Below the pieces are notes generated by a model. That model did no database searches and was not told the DNA's origin. It worked only from the letters and a program-made list of their open reading frames with translations. Of a stretch of DNA of 11,446 nt, positions 6,207 to 11,446 are shown in pieces; position 1 is the stretch's first letter; each line of letters begins with the position of its first letter. The translations under genes and the position numbers were made by a program. The stretch is from Dehalococcoidia bacterium (GTDB lineage Bacteria; Chloroflexota; Dehalococcoidia; Dehalococcoidales; DAOWLH01): the NCBI GenBank assembly GCA_030638985.1, contig DAOWDO010000079.1, positions 1-11,446 on the forward strand. Reading direction: 5' to 3'.

Positions 6207-6854
6207 ATGATCGAGGCTCTAGCAATAATTATCGGCTATTTTCTTGGCTCCATTCCATCAGCATATCTGGCCACCCGCCTGGCCACCGGAGCCGATATCC
6301 GCCGCCTGGGGGGAGGCAACGTTGGCGGCCTGAATGTCTTCCGGGAGATTGGTATCTGGCCGGCACTGGCCGTCGGCCTTGTTGATAGCGGCAAAGGGGC
6401 GGCGGCGGTAACCATCGCCCAGTGGGGGCTTAAAGTCCCCGAAGCCTATGTGCTGCTGGCCGGGCTGGCGGCTGTTGTCGGCCACAACTGGATGGTCTGG
6501 CTGAAGTTCAGCGGCGGCAAGGGTATGGGCGCCGCCATCGGTGCCCTGATTCCCCTTTTCCTCATCTACGACAAGCCAGGGCTGCTGGGCATCTTTATTG
6601 CCGTGATCATCGTGCCGCTGGTGCTCACCCGCAACGTCGCCCTGTCTATGGGGCTGGGCCTGCTGGCTCTGCCATTTATCGTCTGGTTCGGCACCGGCTC
6701 GGGCTACGCCACCATTATCTCGGTAGCCCTGGGGCTTGCAATAACAGCCAAGTTCCTGCCGACGGCACTGGGTGCTATAAAGAAGTCGGGCATGGGCGCC
6801 CTCGGTGTTGACCGCTGGCAGAGGGATAAGAAGGACAAAGCGGAGGAAGGCTAG
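6207..6854 (+). CDS. plsY: PlsY-type glycerol-3-phosphate acyltransferase with altered motif 1
   Basis: The 215-residue integral membrane protein belongs to the PlsY family, which transfers acyl groups from acyl-phosphate to glycerol-3-phosphate to start phospholipid synthesis. GSIPSAYLA (14-22) is typical. Motif 1, normally GSGNxGxTNxxR, reads GGGNVGGLNVFR (35-46): the Ser is replaced by G36, while R46 stays. Motif 2 is DSGKGAAAV (60-68), the phosphate loop. Motif 3 is GHNWMVWLKFSGGKG (92-106), with H93 and N94 kept. Several hydrophobic segments alternate with these cytoplasmic loops, as in the family. The tail is basic and soluble. GGAAG lies 5 bases before the ATG. The gene probably shares the aminotransferase transcript, and its stop overlaps the convergent lexA stop in CTAG. 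It could be a divergent paralog rather than the main PlsY, because the serine is important in characterised enzymes. Confidence 0.88.
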   Translation: MIEALAIIIGYFLGSIPSAYLATRLATGADIRRLGGGNVGGLNVFREIGIWPALAVGLVDSGKGAAAVTIAQWGLKVPEAYVLLAGLAAVVGHNWMVWLKFSGGKGMGAAIGALIPLFLIYDKPGLLGIFIAVIIVPLVLTRNVALSMGLGLLALPFIVWFGTGSGYATIISVALGLAITAKFLPTALGAIKKSGMGALGVDRWQRDKKDKAEEG

Positions 6855-7504
6855 CCAAGCTGCCGGATGACGGCGATTACCCTTCCCTGAACCTCAATAT
6901 TATCCGGCGAAGCATAGATGGGCTTCATCTGGCTGTTAGCCGGCTGAAGGCGGATACGACCCGGTTCGGCATAGAACTTCTTGAGGGTGACTTCCCTTTC
7001 CGACTTGAGCCATACCGCCGCCATCTCTCCATTCTCCACCACGCTGACATGCTGCATCAGCACCATATCGCCGTCATTAATCAGGGCATCCATCATGGAA
7101 GAGCCCTTCACCTTCAGGGCATAAATCCCTTCCCGGCCCCGGGTCAGCCCCGAGGTAAGCTCCACAGTCTCTGAGGCGGCGGTACTATCCCAGATATCGT
7201 CATCAGGTACCGGTATCGGCTGGCCGGCGGCTATCACACCGATGATGGGCACCAGAACCCTGTCCTCTGGCGCCGGCGGGCGGGTCAGCAGCTCGATGCC
7301 GCGCGACACCTCCCGATGACGGCGCAGGTAACCTTTTTTCTCCAGAATGTTCAGGTTGTAATCGGCCACCGAGGTCGAGCTTAAGTTACAACCGGCGACA
7401 ATATCCCTGATACTGGGCGGGTAGCTGTTATCCAACAAGAAGCTGCGGATAAAATTAACCACGCACCGCTGTTTTGACGATAGCTTGCCCAGCTTTGCCC
7501 TCAT
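6851..7504 (-). CDS. lexA: SOS repressor LexA
   Basis: The 217-residue repressor binds operators of DNA-damage genes and cleaves itself when RecA filaments form. The N-terminal winged helix spans about residues 8-72 (LSSKQRCVVNFIRSF, YPPSIRDIV, then STSVADYNLNILEKKGYL). The cleavage site is the Ala93-Gly94 bond in VIAAGQPIPV. The catalytic pair is Ser136 in VKGSSMMD and Lys175 in VTLKKF. NSQMKPI and the final GRVIAVIR are typical of the peptidase domain. Length is a little above the 200 or so usual. GGAG lies 6 bases before the ATG. A LexA box lies 14-25 bases upstream of the start, on top of the predicted transcription start, so the gene is likely autorepressed. It is the last of the minus-strand series rsh, rpsT, lexA but has its own promoter after the rpsT terminator. 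Confidence 0.96.
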   Translation of the reverse strand: MRAKLGKLSSKQRCVVNFIRSFLLDNSYPPSIRDIVAGCNLSSTSVADYNLNILEKKGYLRRHREVSRGIELLTRPPAPEDRVLVPIIGVIAAGQPIPVPDDDIWDSTAASETVELTSGLTRGREGIYALKVKGSSMMDALINDGDMVLMQHVSVVENGEMAAVWLKSEREVTLKKFYAEPGRIRLQPANSQMKPIYASPDNIEVQGRVIAVIRQLG

Positions 7505-7517
7505 AGATAACTCCGGC

Positions 7518-7529
7518 GAACATCTGTTC
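7518..7529 (-). promoter_or_regulatory. LexA operator (GAAC-N4-GTTC box)
   Basis: On the minus strand the site reads GAACAGATGTTC, a perfect dyad of GAAC and GTTC with a 4-base centre, the Gram-positive type (CGAACRNRYGTTYC-like). Dehalococcoides is known to use this class of box. It starts 7 bases downstream of the predicted -10, covering the expected transcription start, where binding would block the polymerase. I found no second such box in the window. Confidence 0.85.
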
Positions 7530-7535
7530 TAAATA

Positions 7536-7564
7536 ATGCTACTATAAAGGCAGGGTTTTGTCAA
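7536..7564 (-). promoter_or_regulatory. lexA promoter
   Basis: TTGACA (7559-7564, perfect -35), a 17-base spacer, and TAGCAT (7536-7541, 4 of 6 for -10) on the minus strand. It sits just after the rpsT terminator tail and just before the LexA box. Confidence 0.7.
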
Positions 7565-7584
7565 TACCCCGACAAAGAACCAAA

Positions 7585-7618
7585 CTTAAGCCTTCCCACC
7601 AGGGCGGGAAGGCTTAAG
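7585..7618 (-). terminator. Rho-independent terminator after rpsT
   Basis: CTTAAGCCTTCCC (7585-7597) pairs perfectly with GGGAAGGCTTAAG (7606-7618) around an 8-base loop. In the rpsT direction (minus strand) it is followed by the T-rich TTTGGTTCTTT. It begins 22 bases past the rpsT stop. The plus-strand direction lacks a T-run, so it serves the minus-strand transcript. Confidence 0.85.
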
Positions 7619-7640
7619 AAGTGAACGGGGTATGCCTGGG

Positions 7641-7925
7641 TTATGTTTGGCTGGCAGCCTCGGCCTTGGCCTTGTTAAGCTTTTTCATCAGCCGTGACTT
7701 GCGCCGGGCAGCGTTATTTGGATGAATAACGCCCTTCACCGCGGCTTTATCCAGAGAGCTGACAGCAGTCACTACTTCAGTCTCTGCCTGGTCGAGTTGA
7801 CCGGAGAAGATAAGCTCCTCAGCTTTGACCACCATGGTCCTGGCCCGGCTGCGTACCGGCTTATTCCTCATCTGCCTTCTCTCGGCCACCCGCATTTGCT
7901 TCTGCGCTGACTTGGTATTAGGCAA
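7641..7925 (-). CDS. rpsT: 30S ribosomal protein S20, TTG start
   Basis: The 94-residue basic protein binds 16S rRNA in the small subunit. The N-terminus MPNTKSAQKQMRVAERRQMRNKPVRS and the later VIHPNNAARRKSRLMKKLNK are characteristic of S20, in frame and of normal length. The first codon is TTG (7925). A strong AAGGAGGG site (7932-7939) lies 6 bases upstream, and an in-frame TAA just before it excludes an earlier start. E. coli rpsT also starts with UUG, and this weak start is part of its autoregulation by S20; a similar mechanism here is only inferred. The gene follows rsh by 55 bases with its own promoter candidate and ends at a clear terminator. Confidence 0.96.
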   Translation of the reverse strand: MPNTKSAQKQMRVAERRQMRNKPVRSRARTMVVKAEELIFSGQLDQAETEVVTAVSSLDKAAVKGVIHPNNAARRKSRLMKKLNKAKAEAASQT

Positions 7926-7947
7926 GTGGTTCCCTCCTTAAAAGCAT

Positions 7948-7975
7948 ATTATACAACAAAAATTCTTTTTGTGCA
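7948..7975 (-). promoter_or_regulatory. Candidate promoter of rpsT between rsh and rpsT
   Basis: On the minus strand TGCACA (7970-7975), a 16-base AT-rich spacer and a perfect TATAAT (7948-7953) precede the rpsT ribosome binding site by 8 bases. This would let S20 be made apart from rsh. The leader would be very short. A small A/T palindrome (7955-7971) lies in the spacer. Confidence 0.5.
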
Positions 7976-7980
7976 GCGTA

Positions 7981-10167
7981 TTATTTGGGCTGACTGGTTT
8001 TCACCGTAGCCTCGTCACCCACCCGGGTAACGCCGGTTACCCCGCGGACGCCCTCTATCTTGGCCAGCAGTCGGCCCAGCTGGGAAAGCCCCTTCGTCTC
8101 CAGGGTAAGGTAAAGCGAGGTCGTCCGGTCATCGTGCTCGGTGAAACTCATACCAGCGATGTTGACCTTCTCCTCGGCAACAACGGAGGAGATATCCCGC
8201 ACCAGCCCCACCCGGTCCCAGGCCTCAACCTTGACGTTGACCGGATAGAGGGCATCGGGCTGCCCCCAGTCCACCTTGACCAGCCGTTCCTTCTCGTCCT
8301 CGCGGACGATACTGTAGCAGTCCTGACGGTGGACGGTCACTCCCCGGCTCCGGGTAACATAGCCAATAATCTTATCACCGGGAACCGGATGGCAGCACCC
8401 GGCCAGGTTGGTCAGCAAATCGCCGACACCAAGCACCTGGATGGAGGTGGGCGGCTTTGGCCGGGCTACATCGGTGACCGGCCGCGGCTGCTCCTGCTGG
8501 GCAGCCAGCCTCAGGGCAATGTGGTGGACACTGATGCCGCCGTAGCCGATGGCAGCCAGAAAATCATCGGTGGTTTCATACTTAAAGAACTTGGCCAGCT
8601 CTTCACGGTCACTGAACCTGAGCCCCAGTTGCTTCAGCTCCTTTTCCAGCAGCTCCCTGCCGTGCTCGATGTTCTCCGCACGCTCCTGCTTTTTGAACCA
8701 CTGGCGTATCTTTTCCCTGGCGTGGGACGTCTTGACATAACCCAGGTTGGGATTCAACCAGTCCCTGCTGGGGCCCTTCTCCCGCTTGGTGGTCACTATC
8801 TCAACGACATCGCCGTTACCCAGCTGATAACTAAGTGAGACCAGACGGCCGTTGACCTTGCCACCAACACAGCGGTGGCCCAGCTCTGTATGAATGCGGT
8901 AGGCGAAATCAAGCGGGGTTGAGCCCTTGGGCAGGTCCTTTATCTCACCCTTGGGGGAGAAGACGAAAACCTGGTCAATAAAGATGTCCGTCTTCACTGA
9001 CTCCAGGAACTCCTCGGCGCCGGAAAGCTCCCGGTGCCAGTCGATAAGCTGGCGCAGCCAGCCAATACTCTCTTCAGAATGCTTGTTCACCTTTTCGCCC
9101 TCTTTGTAACGCCAGTGGGCGGCAACGCCGTACTCGTCAAACTGATGCATCCCACGGGTGCGAATCTGCACCTCCAGAGGGACTGCTCCGATGCACATCA
9201 CCACGGTATGCAAAGACTGGTAGCCATTAGGCTTGGGATTGGCAATATAGTCATTGAAGGCGCCCGGTAGCGGGTGCCACAGGCTGTGGACAATACCCAC
9301 CGCGTTATAGCAGTCGGGTACGGTCTCCACCAGCACCCTTAGAGCCAGCAGGTCATAGATTTCGTTAAAGTGCTTCCCCTGGGCGGCATAACGCTCCATT
9401 TTCTGGTGGATGCTGTAAATGTGCTTCGGCCGGCCGGATATGTCCGCCTTTAGCCCCACCCGGTCAAGCTCCTTCCTCAGGATGTCGATAACGCCGGCGA
9501 TGAATTTCTCCCGCTCCGCACGACGGCCGGCCACCAGCTTCACCAGATGGGCATATTTTCGAGGCTCAAGGTAACGGAAGGCGAGGTCCTCCAGCTGCCA
9601 CTTCAGCTCCCATATGCCCAGACGGTGGGCCAGCGGGGTATATATATCCAGGGTCTCCCGGGCAATGGCACGCCTCTTTTCCGAGGGCAGGGGCTTTAAG
9701 GTGCGCATATTATGCAGCCTGTCGGCCAGCTTGATGAAGACGACGCGCAAGTCCTTGGCCATGGCCACCAGCATTTTCCTCATGTTCTCCGCCTGCTGTT
9801 GCCTCACGGCCAGAATATCCCGCCGCTTCACCTCTCCCGGCATCTGCCACGATAGGCGACCCAGCTTGGTGGCACCATCAACAAGCTGCGCCACCTCCGG
9901 GCCAAACCGGGCCTCTATTTCAGAAATGGGAATATTGCTCTCCTCTGAAACATCGTGCAGCAGGGCTGCCGCCAGGGCGCCGGCATCAAGCTGAAGCTCG
10001 GCCAGGGTTATGGCCACCTGAAGCGGGTGTTCAAGATAGGGCTCGCCGGACTTACGCAGCTGGCCCTGGTGCGCCTGCAGGGCAAAGTTGTAGGCATCTT
10101 TAACTACCGCCAGTTTTTCCGGCGGCAGATACTGGCCTGCCTTTTCCAGGAGTAGCTCTACCGACAT
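7981..10167 (-). CDS. relA: Bifunctional-type RelA/SpoT homolog, (p)ppGpp synthetase/hydrolase
   Basis: The 728-residue protein has the full long RSH layout. The hydrolase HD domain is at about 25-180, with R38 and H47 in QLRKSGEPYLEHP, H71-D72 in LLHDVSEES, and D149 in KLADRLHNMRTL. The synthetase domain is at about 235-355, with GRPKHIYSI (R246), FNDYIANPKPNGYQSLHT (D306) and EVQIRT (E332). The TGS domain is at about 397-458. A helical linker follows, then a cysteine motif CCHPVPGD with later VHRQDC (591-617), and a C-terminal ACT domain at about 640-715. It makes and breaks the alarmone (p)ppGpp on amino-acid starvation, through contact with the ribosome. The metal-binding HDxxED motif reads HDVSEE, with Glu in place of the second acid; hydrolase activity is likely but not certain. 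ATG 10167 is the natural start, with only a weak GGTGA site before it. It diverges from hisS. Confidence 0.95.
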   Translation of the reverse strand: MSVELLLEKAGQYLPPEKLAVVKDAYNFALQAHQGQLRKSGEPYLEHPLQVAITLAELQLDAGALAAALLHDVSEESNIPISEIEARFGPEVAQLVDGATKLGRLSWQMPGEVKRRDILAVRQQQAENMRKMLVAMAKDLRVVFIKLADRLHNMRTLKPLPSEKRRAIARETLDIYTPLAHRLGIWELKWQLEDLAFRYLEPRKYAHLVKLVAGRRAEREKFIAGVIDILRKELDRVGLKADISGRPKHIYSIHQKMERYAAQGKHFNEIYDLLALRVLVETVPDCYNAVGIVHSLWHPLPGAFNDYIANPKPNGYQSLHTVVMCIGAVPLEVQIRTRGMHQFDEYGVAAHWRYKEGEKVNKHSEESIGWLRQLIDWHRELSGAEEFLESVKTDIFIDQVFVFSPKGEIKDLPKGSTPLDFAYRIHTELGHRCVGGKVNGRLVSLSYQLGNGDVVEIVTTKREKGPSRDWLNPNLGYVKTSHAREKIRQWFKKQERAENIEHGRELLEKELKQLGLRFSDREELAKFFKYETTDDFLAAIGYGGISVHHIALRLAAQQEQPRPVTDVARPKPPTSIQVLGVGDLLTNLAGCCHPVPGDKIIGYVTRSRGVTVHRQDCYSIVREDEKERLVKVDWGQPDALYPVNVKVEAWDRVGLVRDISSVVAEEKVNIAGMSFTEHDDRTTSLYLTLETKGLSQLGRLLAKIEGVRGVTGVTRVGDEATVKTSQPK

Positions 10168-10200
10168 GTTGCGTCACCAATTATAATGGGTTATATCTCA

Positions 10201-10229
10201 AGTATAGTTCAATATGGGTCGCTTGGCAA
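10201..10229 (-). promoter_or_regulatory. rsh promoter
   Basis: On the minus strand TTGCCA (10224-10229), a 17-base spacer and TATACT (10201-10206), each matching 5 of 6 consensus bases, lie 33 bases before the rsh ATG. A second TATAAT (10180-10185) is too near the start codon to be the main -10. Confidence 0.65.
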
Positions 10230-10242
10230 AAACCGGCTCATC

Positions 10243-10272
10243 TTTACAAAACCGGCCCCAATGCGCTATTCT
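10243..10272 (+). promoter_or_regulatory. hisS promoter candidate
   Basis: TTTACA (10243-10248), an 18-base spacer and TATTCT (10267-10272) on the plus strand lie 28 bases before the TTG start. The -35 elements of the hisS and rsh promoters are only about 13 bases apart, back to back. The leader is too short for a T-box. Confidence 0.45.
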
Positions 10273-10300
10273 AGCCTAAAACACGGAGGGAATTGCCGGA

Positions 10301-11446
10301 TTGTACCAGGCACCGCGTGGAACCAGGGATATTCTGCCCCGGGAGCAGGCACACTGGCGCTACATAGAGCAGAAAGCGGCGGCGGCGGCCCGGCTCTACG
10401 GCTACGGACGCATCGATACACCGACCTTCGAGGATACCGGTCTTTTTTCCCGCAGCGTCGGTGAGGGGACGGACATCGTGCAGAAGGAGATGTACACCTT
10501 CGAGGACCGGGGAGGTAACCAGCTAACTTTGAGGCCCGAAGGCACAGCATCGGTCTGCCGTGCCTACCTGGAGCACGGCATGCACAACCAGCCACAGCCG
10601 GTAAAACTCTACTATATGGCCCCCATATACCGCTACGAGCGCCCCCAGGCGGGGAGGTTTCGACAGCACTTTCAGTTCGGCTTCGAGGCCATCGGTGACG
10701 ACGACCCTGCCCTTGACGCCGAGGTCATAGAGATGGCCTGGCGTTTCCTCGGGCTTCTCGGCCTCGGGCGGCTTCGGCTGCTGCTCAACAGCATCGGCTG
10801 CCGCAAGTGCCGCCCGGGCTATCTGGAGCAGCTGAGAAGGTACTACGCCCGGCACGGCGACAAGCTGTGCCCTGACTGCCAGATCCGCCTGAAACGAAAC
10901 ACGCTCCGGCTGCTCGATTGCAAGAAACCGCTATGCCGGCAACTGGCGGCTTCGGCGCCCAGAAGTGCCGACTGCCTCTGCCCGGAGTGCGACAGGCACT
11001 TCGATTCACTTAAGAAGTACCTGAGCGCTCTCCAGCTCCCCTTTGTGGTAGACCACTGTCTGGTCAGGGGGCTGGACTACTATACCAGAACGGTCTTTGA
11101 GATACAGCCGGAGGGAGGGGGCGCCCAGAGCACTATCGGCGGTGGCGGTCGCTATGACGACCTGATTGCGGAGCTGGGCGGCAAACCGACCCCGGCGGTC
11201 GGTTTCGCTGCCGGTATAGAGCGTATCATCCTTAACCTTGTGGAGCAGAAGGTGGACATCCCGCCACTGCCACAACCCCTGGTCTTTCTGGCGCATACCG
11301 GAGACAAGGCCGGAGAGAAGGCCATGGGACTGGCCGCCGAGCTTAGACGGGCCGGCATCGGGGTGCTCATGGCCACCGGCCAAAAGAGCCTCAAGGCCCA
11401 GCTGAGACAGGCGAACAGCCGGGGTGCCCCTTTTACCGTTATCATC
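10301..11446 (+). CDS. hisS: Histidyl-tRNA synthetase, C-terminus beyond the right edge
   Basis: The frame is open for 382 codons to the edge; the last part of the anticodon-binding domain is missing. This class II enzyme charges tRNA-His with histidine. The start is TTG, giving the standard N-terminus MYQAPRGTRDILP. GGAGGG lies 10 bases upstream, and no ATG or GTG is available in frame at a sensible distance. Visible motifs: LTLRPEGTASVCRAY (75-89); motif 2 around YYMAPIYRYERPQAGRFRQH (104-123); the HisRS signatures LVRGLDYYT (254-262) and GGGRYDDL (281-288); motif 3 with AVGFAAGIERIIL (299-311). The segment 163-235 has nine cysteines (167, 170, 190, 193, 207, 212, 225, 227, 230), several in CxxC pairs, which may bind zinc; a similar insert occurs in some bacterial HisRS. 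It is divergent from rsh, a sensible pairing since uncharged tRNA activates RSH. Confidence 0.95.
   Translation, partial: MYQAPRGTRDILPREQAHWRYIEQKAAAAARLYGYGRIDTPTFEDTGLFSRSVGEGTDIVQKEMYTFEDRGGNQLTLRPEGTASVCRAYLEHGMHNQPQPVKLYYMAPIYRYERPQAGRFRQHFQFGFEAIGDDDPALDAEVIEMAWRFLGLLGLGRLRLLLNSIGCRKCRPGYLEQLRRYYARHGDKLCPDCQIRLKRNTLRLLDCKKPLCRQLAASAPRSADCLCPECDRHFDSLKKYLSALQLPFVVDHCLVRGLDYYTRTVFEIQPEGGGAQSTIGGGGRYDDLIAELGGKPTPAVGFAAGIERIILNLVEQKVDIPPLPQPLVFLAHTGDKAGEKAMGLAAELRRAGIGVLMATGQKSLKAQLRQANSRGAPFTVII

Noticed and set aside
7969..8838. 289-codon plus-strand frame antisense to rsh
   Set aside because: It is the mirror of the conserved ZFD/ACT and TGS regions of the RSH protein and has no ribosome binding site or known motif.
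10168..10300. T-box or other riboswitch ahead of hisS
   Set aside because: The leader after the predicted promoter is under 30 bases, too short for a T-box, and no specifier or antiterminator pattern is seen.

Overview
The window looks like chromosomal DNA from a Chloroflexota bacterium, probably Dehalococcoidia. This is inferred from gene content and style: a DUF4382 lipoprotein, a Gram-positive-type LexA box as known in Dehalococcoides, a relA/spoT gene divergent from hisS, and a DinB of that type. No rRNA or other taxonomic marker is present. The genetic code is standard, since no full-length gene needs TGA read as an amino acid.

Region 1 (about 1-2400) is an accessory strip. It holds a B12-binding radical SAM enzyme on the minus strand that runs off the left edge. 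Next comes a short, visibly AT-richer stretch with a decayed DUF4234 membrane-protein gene on the plus strand (no start, an internal TGA at a Trp position, lost C-terminus) and a small winged-helix-like protein. An 83-bp element with IS3-like inverted ends follows, then a 67-residue protein I do not recognise.

Region 2 (about 2393-6854) holds core genes: dinB (DNA polymerase IV), a convergent DUF4382 lipoprotein, a divergent MscS-type channel, and a two-gene unit of branched-chain aminotransferase plus a PlsY-type acyltransferase. The PlsY-type protein lacks the usual motif-1 serine.

Region 3 (6851-10167, minus strand) reads rsh -> rpsT -> lexA. lexA has a near-consensus promoter with a perfect GAAC-N4-GTTC box at the predicted transcription start, so it is almost certainly autoregulated. 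rpsT starts with TTG behind a strong ribosome binding site and ends in a clear intrinsic terminator. The rsh gene encodes a full long RelA/SpoT homolog.

Region 4 (10168-11446) is a compact divergent promoter region followed by hisS, which starts with TTG and is cut by the right edge. The right half combines stress and growth control (SOS repressor, ppGpp enzyme, ribosomal protein, tRNA charging), while the left 2.4 kb shows decay and mobile-DNA traces. I found no CRISPR array, tRNA, rRNA, prophage or defence island, and no convincing new multi-gene system. The most unusual items are the degenerate strip, the mini-element, the B12-radical SAM enzyme with a widened cluster motif, and the altered PlsY.
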